NCBI GenBank assembly: GCA_963823215.1
Contig: CAWGKT010000006.1
Location: 62,001 to 126,000, forward strand
DNA from: CAIWHR01 sp963823215
GTDB lineage: Bacteria > Pseudomonadota > Gammaproteobacteria > Burkholderiales > Casimicrobiaceae
Length of the DNA: 64,000 nucleotides
Direction: 5' to 3'
Every line of letters begins with the position of its first letter. Positions within the stretch are counted from its first letter, which is position 1. Shown here in pieces: positions 34,035 through 43,257 of this stretch. The notes below the pieces were generated by a model. That model was given only the letters and a program-made list of their open reading frames with translations, was not told where the DNA came from and did not search any database. Position numbers and translations under genes: made by a program.

Positions 34035-35520
34035 TCAGTCGTGAAGATTGGCAGCCGGCGGGGAACCCGCAGCGGCGAAGAACTCCGCCAATCGCACCAT
34101 CGCCAGCGTGTCCCGCTCGCAGTACGTGAGGAGCGCCTTCTCGAGCACCCTGCGCCGCTCGGCGGGAGTCGCGGGATCGATCATCTCGAAGTACACCGGC
34201 TCGACCATGTCGCCGCTCTGCACGTCCTCGAGATTGGCGTAGTCGAGGTCGGGCGCGATTGTGGGCAGCACGCTCTTGATCGACCACGAGCCCATCATCG
34301 CGGGATGGTAGTAATGCGCGCGGACGAAGGGCAGCAGGTCGACGAGCCGGCCGGCCATCGCGGTGAGCGCCGGGGCGAGATCGGGAAAGGCGTCGGCCAG
34401 CGACAGGAGCACGCTGCGCTCGAATCCGGCGTTGTAGACCATGATCGGTCCGATGTCGCCGATGGCGGCGACAAGGCGCTCGGCGAACGCGCGGCGGGGG
34501 TCCTCTCCTTGCGTGTCGAGATACGGTGGCAGTGACGCGAGCGTGCCGTCGGCGTCCTGGCGGTGGCACGACCACTGCATCGGGATCTTCTGGTACGGGC
34601 GCGTGCCGGGCCACAACGGCACCGCCTGCCCGACCGTCTCGAAATCGAGGAAGTAGCGCGGCCAGGGGAGGGCGGCGAGCTTCTCCGCGGCGCCAGGCGA
34701 GAGCTCGGCCTCGCCATTGGTGGTCGCGCGCCAGATCCGCAGGTGATCTTCCCGCGTCAGCCGGTCGACGGGAACCTCGCGCAGATCGGCGTAGCCGTCC
34801 TCGCGCAATTCCCGCGCCAGCTTGCGCGCCGTGGGGCAACAGCGCCACCGGGTACTCGGCCGCATCCGGCGCGCAGAAGGCCATGAACTCGCACTCGAAC
34901 GGATCGTTGCATTGCGCGCCGACGGCGATGTCCGGCATCGGTCCCGCGAGATCGCGCTGCGCCGCTTCAATCCATTCCGGAATCTGCTCCTGCAGCGGCA
35001 GGATCGCCGCCGTGACGTCGGCGTAGGTGAAGAGGCCGCGGTAGTCGCCGCCGCCGGGATAGACGAACTGGTTGTTGACGTGGGCGAGCTCGGTGCGCGC
35101 GACGGTGAGGCCGGCGCCGCGCAGCACCCAGGTCTGGATGCCGGCGTCGGTGACGTGGTAGTCCTTCACCCGGGTGGAGCTTTTTACCTCGATCAGCCGG
35201 CAGATGCCGCCGCGACGCTCCAGGATGTCGGCGCGCACGAGCATGTCGGCCCAGCGCAGCGCCGGTTCGAACAGCGTGATGTCGCCGGCGGTGGCGAGCG
35301 CTTCCTTGGTTTCGCGCACCGCGGCATCGAGGTCGGTAACGTGCGCGATGAGGCGGCCTTCGGGATGCAGGCGTTGCGCGGCCGTGCCGACCAGATTCCC
35401 CTGCGCCATCCGGTTCAGGACGGCCTCGCTCTGCTGCGCGAGTTCGCGCCGATACATTTGTAGCCACAGGCGCTTGGGACATTGTTTGTAAGCGACCAGG
35501 CGGGACTTCGAAAGTCTCAT
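34035..35520 (-). CDS. DUF2779-family protein: RecB-like nuclease plus RNase H-like domain (frameshifted)
   Basis: This encodes about 495 residues. The N-terminus MRLSKSRLVAYKQCPKRLWLQ, with the Cys of an Fe-S-type site, and LIEVKSSTRVKDYH (the D/E-x-K nuclease motif) mark a RecB/Cas4-like nuclease domain. A further Cys cluster appears at NDPFECEFMAFC. After a 1-base shift near 34835 the C-terminal domain reads YFLDFETV, MVYNAGFERSVL and MMGSWSIKSVLP, with the acidic residues of an RNase H-like exonuclease. Proteins of this type occur singly in many bacteria, and a role in defence or repair is likely but unproven. It starts at ATG 35520. Confidence 0.8.
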
Positions 35521-35598
35521 GGGCGGGCTCGTGTCGTCCTCTGCAGTGTCACTTTGAGGTCACCAGGGCGGAGACGACAAAGGCAATCGACAGCCAAT

Positions 35599-35889
35599 TC
35601 ACGCTGCGGTCTTGATCCGCTCGATCTTCGCCAGCTGACGCTTCAGCGCGCGCTGCGCGTGCCAGAGATCGTAAGTGGCCTGCAGGTGCAGCCACGTTGC
35701 CGGCGCGCCGCCAAGCGCAGCCCCCAGGCGGACGGCCATTTCCGCGCTGATGGCGGCCTTGCCGTTGAGCACGCGGGAAAGCGCGACGCGGGTGACGCCC
35801 AGGCGCCGGGCAAATTCCGTCACCGTGATGCCGGTGCCGGCGAAGACGCCGTCCCGAAGAACTTCACCGGGATGAGGGGGGTTGTGCAT
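35599..35889 (-). CDS. higA: HigA-family antitoxin (XRE)
   Basis: This encodes 96 residues: MHNPPHPGEVLRDGVFAGTG at the start, the helix-turn-helix ITVTEFARRLGVTRVALSRVLNGKAAIS, and the HigA-family AEMAVRLGAALGGAPATWLHLQATYDLW. It is distinct from the two near-identical HigA copies at 11 and 21 kb. It is intact. Its partner toxin (35909-36052) is truncated, so this antitoxin is an orphan. Confidence 0.88.
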   Translation of the reverse strand: MHNPPHPGEVLRDGVFAGTGITVTEFARRLGVTRVALSRVLNGKAAISAEMAVRLGAALGGAPATWLHLQATYDLWHAQRALKRQLAKIERIKTAA

Positions 35890-35908
35890 GCGCGGCACCG
35901 CGAATGGG

Positions 35909-36052
35909 TCAGTGATAGTCGCGATAGTCGACGGCCACCGCGTCAACGCCGGCGAACGCAAAGGTCAGGCGCCAATTCCTGTCGACCCATATTGCCCAAT
36001 GGCCGTCGAGATCGCCACGCAAGCGGTGCAGGCGCCAAGCGAACGGATCATA
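35909..36052 (-). pseudogene. HigB toxin, C-terminal remnant
   Basis: The C-terminal 45 residues WRLHRLRGDLDGHWAIWVDRN and LTFAFAGVDAVAVDYRDYH are a typical HigB end. Upstream of about 36050 the frame enters sequence that on the other strand encodes a NERD-domain remnant, and the HigB N-terminal half, including its first helices, is missing. Order toxin then antitoxin (19-nt gap) was normal before truncation. The toxin cannot be active in this form. Confidence 0.7.
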
Positions 36053-36104
36053 CCGGAATATGTATAGCGTGGCTATACGGTCCGGCAATTGGCCGGATGG
36101 CCCA

Positions 36105-36278
36105 CCGCGGACGAGCAATGGCGGGGCCAAAGGTGACCTGCTGCGCGGTGCCGCGCTAGGGAGGAAGTGGCCGATATCTGCTATCGTCGTCGGGCCGCAG
36201 GGGCAGGCCGTCCTGATCGAGCAGAAGAACGGGGCTCTGGAGGAATCGCTGGACGGGCTCGTCAAGCACTGCGCGTAA
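36105..36278 (+). pseudogene. NERD-type nuclease domain remnant
   Basis: The plus-strand frame ending at 36278 reads KWPISAIVVGPQGQAVLIEQKNGALEESLDGLVKHCA. VLIEQKNG with the E-x-K pair is the core of NERD (nuclease-related) domains. Both the beginning of the domain and everything after it are missing. It abuts the HigB remnant, so 36.05 kb is a recombination junction between two unrelated loci. Confidence 0.5.
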
Positions 36279-36302
36279 CGCAAACCTCACCAGACCCGCA
36301 GA

Positions 36303-37298
36303 ATGACCAAGCTCCTACTCATCGACATCAACATTCTCGGCATCGGCGCGATGCGGGAGTACGAGTACCGGGACCGGCGTCACCGCGGCAAGGCCACCGG
36401 GGCGATTCACGGCACTTTCGACAAACTGGCATTGCTGCTGGAGGACCACGCTGATCACCTCCCCTTGGTTCTGTGGGACGATCGCTGCCGGTGGCGCGAG
36501 GCGATCCTCCCGCAGTACAAGCGCCACCGCTGGGAAACGCCAGAGCAACAGGCGTTCCTGGAGCGTTACCTCGCCCAGGCCGCGGTGGTCCGGGAACTGC
36601 TGGGCCACCTCGGAGTGCCGCAGGTCTTCTGCCAGGACTTCGAGGCGGACGACCTCGCCGGCGTCATCTGCCGTGGCGCGGATCCGGCGTGGCAGATCAC
36701 GCTGGCGACCTCGGATACCGATTGGTATCAGGCGATCCGCAAGAACGTGACCTGGCGGTCCCCGCGTACCGGCAAGATCATTCGCGAAAGTGACCTCGCC
36801 AACGTCGAGCTGATCGAGGAGGGGCCCTTCCATTCCACCGATCACTACGTCTGCGCGAAGGCGCTGGCGGGGGACACCGCCGACGGAATTCCCGGCGTGA
36901 AGGGCGTCGGTCTCAAGACGGCGGCCCGGATCATCCGGGACCACGGCTCGGTCGAGGCCCTCTGGGCAAGACACGATGCGGGAGAGGCGATCAAGGGCGT
37001 GGCGCTGCGAAGGGCCGCTGGTCCGGAGTGCCGGGCCGACTATTTCCGGAACCTCAGGCTGATCGACTGGCGGCTGGCGCCGCCGCTGCCTAAGGACTTC
37101 GAGCTCGAGCTTCAAGAGCCGGAACCCGCGGCGTTTGCGCAGCTCTGCGGGTACTGGGACCTGTCCGGTGTTGATCAGGCGTGGCGGGGGTTCTCGATCA
37201 TGGGGAAGGACGCGCACGGTGTCATCGCGAGTGTCCGATACATTCTGTCGCGCAAGGCGTCGTCCAGCGACAGCATCACGCCCGCGCCAGCCGCTTGA
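36303..37298 (+). CDS. Stand-alone 5'-3' exonuclease (FEN/PIN-like, phage type)
   Basis: This is an intact 331-residue protein. LLLIDINILGIGAM is an N-terminal acidic site, WDDRCRWREAILPQYKRHR the helical arch, FCQDFEADDLAGVI the E-A-D-D metal site, TSDTDWYQ the second acidic site, and ALAGDTADGIPGVKGVGLKTAARII the helix-3-turn-helix. This is the 5'-nuclease family of Pol I N-domains and phage exonucleases; no polymerase domain follows. It removes 5' flaps or RNA primers. A free-standing copy in a mobile region points to a phage or plasmid source. The start ATG 36303 has weak ribosome-binding signals. Confidence 0.88.
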   Translation: MTKLLLIDINILGIGAMREYEYRDRRHRGKATGAIHGTFDKLALLLEDHADHLPLVLWDDRCRWREAILPQYKRHRWETPEQQAFLERYLAQAAVVRELLGHLGVPQVFCQDFEADDLAGVICRGADPAWQITLATSDTDWYQAIRKNVTWRSPRTGKIIRESDLANVELIEEGPFHSTDHYVCAKALAGDTADGIPGVKGVGLKTAARIIRDHGSVEALWARHDAGEAIKGVALRRAAGPECRADYFRNLRLIDWRLAPPLPKDFELELQEPEPAAFAQLCGYWDLSGVDQAWRGFSIMGKDAHGVIASVRYILSRKASSSDSITPAPAA

Positions 37299-37410
37299 GC
37301 GAGATTCGCAGATCGCGGCCCGCGGCGCTCGCGGCCTTGATCAACGTATCGAGCTGCACCGCGGTGTAGGCAGGGTCGAGCACCCGGTCGAGCTGCGAGC
37401 GGCTGGTGCG
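37276..37410 (-). pseudogene. XRE-type antitoxin C-terminal remnant
   Basis: The reverse frame reads RTSRSQLDRVLDPAYTAVQLDTLIKAASAAGRDLRISL and stops at 37276. S-RSQLDRLLDP, several residues, and AA-x-A-x-GR-x-L-x-I is the common C-terminal helix-turn-helix end of small XRE antitoxins. The N-terminal part is absent; the sequence joins directly to a truncated hicA at 37411. Its tail overlaps the exonuclease end on the opposite strand by 23 bp. Confidence 0.6.
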
Positions 37411-37601
37411 GCGATATCGCCGAGAATCGCGGCCAGCGTACCCAACCAGAGGGGATCGTGAGCAGGAATTGTGACATGATGTTGCGCGGGGGATTCCAGC
37501 GTGACGAGGATATGGCTGCCCGTCTGGTGCGTAACGCGATAGCCGATCCGCGCGAGCGCTTTGACCAGATCCGCGCCGGACAGGTCCCGCGGGAGCTTCA
37601 T
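37411..37601 (-). pseudogene. hicA: HicA toxin, 3'-truncated
   Basis: This starts MKLPRDLSGADLVKALARIGYRV at 37601 and includes the catalytic His motif TGSHILVTL and HHVTIPAHDPL. HicA proteins continue after LAAILGDIA with about 15 more residues; here the sequence changes to the XRE remnant at 37410 and the frame runs out-of-family to a stop at 37341. The double-stranded-RNA-binding-like core is nearly complete, so some activity cannot be excluded. Confidence 0.72.
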
Positions 37602-37804
37602 GTCGCGATAACTTCGTCTCGCACGAAATGCAGGCGAATCAGCTTCGGAGCGGTGTCGTCTTCAAAATGACAGCGCACCGCGTCGCGGACCCGTGCGTGA
37701 ATTTCCCCGGCGCTGGCGGCCTGCGTGAAGATCGATTCGCCGACTGCGCGCGCGGTGTATCCGCCTTCGGGCGCTTCTTCGACAAGAAAAATGATCTCGC
37801 TCAT
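37598..37804 (-). CDS. hicB: HicB-type antitoxin
   Basis: This encodes 68 residues, MSEIIFLVEEAPEGGYTARAVGESIF, then VRDAVRCHFEDDTAPKLIRLHFV, the partial RNase H-fold of short HicB antitoxins without an added DNA-binding domain. The start codon of hicA overlaps its stop (ATGA), so the operon order is antitoxin then toxin. It is intact. No operator palindrome was recognised upstream. Confidence 0.88.
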   Translation of the reverse strand: MSEIIFLVEEAPEGGYTARAVGESIFTQAASAGEIHARVRDAVRCHFEDDTAPKLIRLHFVRDEVIAT

Positions 37805-37902
37805 CGACGACCTCGCTTGAACGGGGAATTCTGCCGCAGGAGCATGATCGCGGTTACCGGAAACCGGAGCCGGGAACTAGCTTTCATCGCGGCGCCACGT
37901 CT

Positions 37903-38145
37903 TTGACGCAGGCAAAGTGTCCGCGCCGGTCGCCTCCGATCCCGGTTTCCGATTTGAGACCGCTCGAATCGCTGATTCTTCGGGTAGCGTTGCCTCGCGG
38001 ACATCCCGTAAAGGGCGGTCTTCCGCGGGACGCGAGCATTTATTCGGCGATCGTGAAGATGGTGTGCGACGAGAACGTGGATGCGCTTGCCCGGCAGATG
38101 GGTGGAAACGTTGCGCGGCAACGCCGTAAAGCAAGAACCAAGTAA
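37903..38145 (+). CDS. Hypothetical fragment, 80 aa
   Basis: The frame from a TTG at 37903 ends VALPRGHPVKGGLPRDASIYSAIVKMVCDENVDALARQMGGNVARQRRKARTK. The second half has a regular helical, basic character and looks like a real protein end, while the first 25 residues look random. I do not recognise the family. It is followed by 300 bp (38146-38447) with nothing recognisable. It may be the 3' end of a gene cut by the same rearrangements that broke hicA. Confidence 0.35.
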   Translation: MTQAKCPRRSPPIPVSDLRPLESLILRVALPRGHPVKGGLPRDASIYSAIVKMVCDENVDALARQMGGNVARQRRKARTK

Positions 38146-38447
38146 ACGCGAGGAACTCTCCCGCTCGCAGGACTCGTGGAGCGCCGAATGGCATTGTGGG
38201 CGGTGCACAATGGGGAAACGTAGCGGGCGATGCTCCGCAAGGATGGCCGAATTGGGTATGGTGCCAACTGTTACGAATCCACCAGCGGCAGCTGCGAAAG
38301 CCGTCCTGCGTCGTCCCGCGAATGGTGGCATTTTTGGCATTTCCACAACGGGCGGAATACGTGGGTCCGACCGAGCAAACTCAAGCGTTGATCCAGATGG
38401 CATACATTTGCACGTAACGGCAGATGGCGCAGCGCATCTAATCCATC

Positions 38448-39446
38448 ATGCGTTATTGGTGGGTTAACCAAAAGCAGACCTACCGGCACGAGGTGCCGGG
38501 CGGCTATCTTTGGTCACCAAAACGCAAGACCGACGGTAGCCGTAATCCGTTCTACGATTTCATGCGCGAAGTCGCACCGGGCGACGTTGTGTTTTCGTTT
38601 GCCGACACCTTGGTCAAGGCCATCGGCATCATCGCATCGCATGCGTACGAAGCACCAAAGCCATTGGAGTTCGGCCAGGCAGGCGCCCATTGGGAAATGA
38701 TCGGCTGGCGGGTGGACGTTCGTTTTGCCGAGCTACGGCATTCCCTTCGTCCATCCGAGTACATGGCGACCTTGGCGCCGGTATTGCCTAAACGCTATTC
38801 ACCGCTCTGACCCAACGGACACGGGTTGCAGAGCGTTTACCTTACGCATCTTCCCGAAACGTTTGCGGCAACCCTCGTCGATCTGGTCGGCATCGAGGCA
38901 CGCGAGCTGATCTTCGGCCATCGGCTGGCGGAGGAGGCGCCGCTGCACCCTGGAATCGGTCTCGTCGAGTGGGAGGAACATGAGCTGGCGCGGCTGCGCG
39001 CGGACATACTTGTACCTGACACCGTGCGGCAAGCAGTCGTGCAAGCGCGGCGCGGGCAAGGATTGTTTAAAGAGCGGGTGATGCAGATCGAGCGGGCCTG
39101 CCGCATTACAGGTGTCACGCGCGAGGAGCACTTGCGGGCCAGTCACTGTAAGCCATGGCGCGATGCGACCAACGAAGAGCGACTGGATGGGGAAAACGGC
39201 CTGCTCCTGACTCCGAACGCCGACCATCTTTTTGACCGCGGCTTTATCGGCTTCGAGGACAACGGTGACGTTCTGATCTCGCCAGTGGCGCACGCCGAAT
39301 CCCTTCTGCGGATGGGACTTGATCCCGCGCACCCGCGCAACGTCGGCCAGTTCGCGTCAGGACAGCGGCGTTATCTGGAGTTTCACCGGGAGAACGTGTT
39401 ACTGCGATCGCGGTTTCTTGAGGGCGTACAAGTCAACGGAAAGTAG
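38448..39446 (+). CDS. HNH endonuclease with EVE/PUA-like N-terminal domain (frameshifted)
   Basis: This encodes about 330 residues. The N-terminal domain MRYWWVNQKQTYRHEVPGGYLWSPKR and VAPGDVVFSFADTLVKAIGII resembles EVE/PUA-like modified-base readers. After a shift near 38812 (KRYSPL joined to LQSVYLTHLPETFAATL) the C-terminal part carries HLRASHCKPWRDATNEERLDGENGLLLTPNADHLFD, the His...Asn...His pattern of the HNH_2 type. Such nucleases are usually modification-dependent restriction enzymes acting on invading DNA. It stands alone with no methyltransferase next to it apart from the fusion at 39930. Confidence 0.8.
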
Positions 39447-39929
39447 GACCTTGCAGGCCGAATCTCCAGGTGGATCACATCGAGCGGAGAATCGGCTGGC
39501 AGGCCACCTTGTATCGTCATCACTGGCCCAGGAGGCCGTGGCACAACAACCATTGTGCGTGAATTGGCCCCGAAGGAGGTCGACGTCGTGCATCTAGTCA
39601 ACGCGGATTGCATCGCCAGGGGGCACTTCGCGCCTGCGTCCAAGCATGCCGTCGAGCTTGCCCGCTGGTGGCACCAGCAGCCGGCGATGCCGTGGGAGTT
39701 GGACGTCGAAGCTTGTTCTGGGCCAGTCGTCCAATCGGGAGTCGCACTATGGGTGGCGCAAAGCGAGGCAATCACCCGGGCGGCGTAAGATTCCGCCATG
39801 CGGATGGGCCCCAGTTCCTTCATTGAGCGGATGATGAATGCAGGTCGATACCCATTGAATCGTCATACTTTCAGTGCGCGTCGAAGCGTTGGGGAAAGCG
39901 GCTAATGTCGTCCCGTGCGATCGCCTGGT
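39447..39929. other. Gap without a supported gene
   Basis: About 480 bp lie between the HNH gene and the methyltransferase fusion gene. Several short overlapping frames exist around 39540-39830 on both strands, but none carries a known motif. Base composition is similar to the neighbours. Confidence 0.35.
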
Positions 39930-41640
39930 ATGACCGCCACGCGATCGACTTTGGCGGATACCTACGAAAGCCTGGATTTCAAGGCGACCCACGATTGGCT
40001 GCTCGACCTGCTTCCCGAAGGACGTGGCCTGATCCTTGATGTCGGTGCGGGCTCCGGCCGGGATGCCGCGGGGCTTGCCGCCATGGGGCATGAGGTCATC
40101 GCCGTCGAGCCCAGTTCATCGATGCTGCGCGAAGCATCGATGCGGCATGCGGACACGCGGATCCGCTGGCTTGACGATCGATTGCCGGCGCTCGAAGTCA
40201 CCCATCGCACGGGTCTCGCTTTCGACCTGATCCTGCTGTCCGGGGTCTGGCAGCATGTGGCGCCGGGTGATCGGCCGCGCGCGTTTCGCAAGCTGATGAC
40301 ATTGTTGAAACCAGGTGGTGTCCTCGCCATCACGCTTCGATTCGGCCCTGCAGATCCCGAGCGCGACATGCACGAGGTCTCGCGCGCCGAAATCGAAACG
40401 TTGGCCCGAGGACACGGCGCATTTGTCGAGCGCTGCGTCGATGAACCGAGGATCGTTCAGGGGCGCAGCGATGTCCACTGGATCCAGTTCGCCTTGCGTC
40501 TTCCCGACGATGGCACCGGCGCACTGCCGCTGCTCCGTCATGTCGTGCTGCAGGATGCGAAGTCGTCAACGTACAAGCTGGCCCTGCTGCGCCTGGTCGC
40601 GCGCATTGCCGATGGTGCGGCCGGTCTTGTCCGTGAGACCGACGCCGACCAGGTCAGCGTGCCACTCGGGTTGGCTGCGCTGTACTGGATCCGCTTGTTC
40701 TTGCCGCTGCTATCGGCTGACTTGCCGCAGTCGCCTACCAACCGGGGGCTTGCGGGGCTGGGCTTCGTCAACGAGGGGTTCCAGAAGCTTCTCGGGTGCG
40801 CACCCAACGATTTGCGGGTGGGTACACGGTTTGCGACCGACCTGGGAGCATCGGTGCATTCCGCCTTGGCGGACGCGAGCGACACGATCAAGCGGATGCC
40901 GGCGCATCACATGACCTATCCGAATGGACGCCCAGGTCATGCAAGCGGTTGCCGGCCGCGCAGGGCGAGCACCGGCAGTGCTGATCATCGACGAGGCCTA
41001 TCTGCGGCGCTTCGGGGAGTTGCTCATCCCGGTCCATCTCTGGCGTGCCTTGTCGCGGTTCGATGCGTGGATCGAGCCTGCCATCGTCGCCGAGTGGATT
41101 CGATTGATGCAAGGCTATGCGCGTGGGCAGGGCCGGGAGGTGAGCGATGCGAAGATAGCGCGCGCGATGCAGTGGTCGTCGCCGGAGCGTGTCGTCGGCG
41201 AAGCACGGCAGCGCGCGATCGCGGTCATCGAATCCGGGGAGCCGCTCTTTTGCGTATGGTCCGGGGCGCGCTTGACCAAGGATCGACTCGACATCGACCA
41301 CTGCTTCCCCTGGATAGCGTGGCCGTGCGACGATCTGTGGAACCTCCTCCCGTCGTCGCGCACGGTGAACCAACATGAGAAGCGTGATCGACTGCCGAGC
41401 GCGTCCGCCTTGAACAGCGCGCGGGAGCGCATTCAAGACTGGTGGAAGGCAGGGTTATTCGTTGGCTGCCGGCAGCCAAGTTTCCGCGCGGTTCTTCCTG
41501 GAGGCACGGACAAGCCTCCCCGTCATCAACCGCGCCGACGGCTGACCGGGGCCGACGACGTCTTCGATGCGGTCGGTTTCCAGCGGTTGCGGCTCAAGGA
41601 AAATCAGCAGATCCCGGAATGGGCCGGACGTAGGACTTGA
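39930..41640 (+). CDS. SAM-dependent methyltransferase-HNH nuclease fusion protein (one frameshift)
   Basis: This encodes about 570 residues. Residues 1-170 are a class I methyltransferase: LDVGAGSGRDAAGLAAMGHEVIAVEPS (motif I and acidic motif II), LLSGVWQHVAPGDRPRAFRKLMTLLKPGGVL. A helical middle region follows (TYKLALLRLVARIADGAAGL). The C-terminal 150 residues, after a shift near 40925, contain CVWSGARLTKDRLDIDHCFPW and LWNLLPSSRTVNQHEKRDR, an HNH nuclease. The ATG at 39930 is chosen over the GTG at 39915. Joining the two activities in one chain suggests a modification-linked defence or RNA/DNA processing role; substrates are unknown. Confidence 0.78.
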
Positions 41641-41744
41641 GCCCGGCCGGTTGCAACCTTTAGGCAAGGCTCATCCCCTGAGCCACCGACGCCTCATCAT
41701 GGGTCAACGACGCGCAAAGTGCGCGCCGTTTCCCGGAGCCGATC

Positions 41745-43095
41745 ATGCCCAACGCCAACGACACGCCATCCGCCTTCCAACTGCTGCTCACCCCTGAGAA
41801 GGCCGCACTCGTCGCCGGCCACCCGACCCCGCTGCGGGTGCTGGCCCGCGTGCAGGCGCCCGATCTCCCGCCCGGGACGGCGCCGCGCGCGCCGCTGCAT
41901 CTCGCGCTGGTGCTCGACCGCTCGGGTTCGATGAGCGGCGCCCCGCTCGAGGAGGCCAAGCGCTGCGCGCGCCACATCGTCGACAGCCTGGCGCCGGGCG
42001 ACCGCGCGGCGATCTTCGCCTTCGACGACGAGATCGAGCGCTTCGCGCCGCTCTCGCCGGCGGCGGACAAGCTGGCGCTTGCGGCGGCGCTCGCCGGCAT
42101 CGGCAGCGGCGGCACGACCAACCTCCACGGCGGCTGGCGCGCGGGGGCCGACGAACTGGCCGGGCAGCTCGCCGGCGAGGACGTGCACCGCGTGATCCTG
42201 CTCTCCGACGGCTGCGCCAATGCCGGCGAGACGGATCTCGAGACGATCGCGGGCCAGTGCAAGACGCTCGCGCAAGCCGGGGTCTCGACGTCCACGTACG
42301 GGCTCGGGCACAGTTTCAACGAGAGCGCTGATGCTGGCGATGGCCAAGGCCGGTCGCGGCAATGCGTACTACGGGCAGACGGCGGCCGACCTCGCGGAGC
42401 CGTTCGCGGCCGAATTCGCGCTGCTGACGAGCCTGTGCGCGCGCGGACTGGTGCTGAAGGTCAACGCGCCCGCCAACGTCGGCGTGAAACTTCGCAACGA
42501 CTACGAGCCGGTCGAAGGCGAGCCGCTGACGTGGAAGCTGCCCGATCTCGCGTTCGCGGCCGAAGCGTGGGCGGTGCTCGAGCTCGACATCCCGGCGACC
42601 GATGCGACGGACGGGGAGCCGGTCGCGCTGCCGATCACCGTGTCGGTCCGCGCGGCGACGCAGGACAGCACGCCGCTCTTCCTGATGACCGCACTGTCCC
42701 CTCTGCCGGTCGTGGGCCGCGCCGCCTGGCAGTCGATGCCGGCCGACGAGCTCGTCGCCCGGCGCGTGCTCGAGCTCGACGCCGGCGATGCGCTGGAGGC
42801 CGTCCGGGTGGCGATCGAGGCCGACAACTGGGGGCAGGCGCAGAAGCTGGTCGACGAGGCGGCGGCGCGCTTCGCGCAACACGAGTGGGCGGCCGCGATC
42901 ATCGCCACGATGCGCCGGCTGATCGGCGAACGCGACAAGCGGCTCGCCATGAAGGAGGCCGCGTTCTCCAGCCGGTCGATGAGAACCCGACTTTCGCAGC
43001 GCGACGAGACGACGTTCGGGGCGGCCGAGGCGCAGTCGGTCCCGGCGTTCCTGCGCCGGAAGCCCGAGCAGGGGAAGGGGAAGCGCGAGTCCTGA
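41745..43095 (+). CDS. VWA-domain protein (one frameshift)
   Basis: This encodes about 450 residues. A von Willebrand A domain occupies residues 45-210, with the metal-ion site DRSGSMSGAPLEEAK and LLSDGCANAGETD. After a shift near 42325 comes LMLAMAKAGRGNAYYGQTAADL and a beta-sandwich region (ITVSVRAATQDST), then a helical C-terminus (FLRRKPEQGKGKRES). There is no signal peptide, so it is cytoplasmic. VWA proteins of this layout often work with MoxR ATPases or as assembly factors; no such partner is adjacent. GC and codon use are higher than in the preceding mobile genes. Confidence 0.83.
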
Positions 43096-43257
43096 GCGGC
43101 GAGCGCTGAGGATCCGTGGCGCGGGAACCGGCCGACGAGCCGGTTCCCGTCGCAAGCAGATCACGTGATGGGGATCGTCCAGGCGGAAGCAACGCGGCGC
43201 GGCCCTTGCGCCCGGGGCCCCGGACTGTCAGGCTCACGCTTTGAGCTCGCCGCGCCC

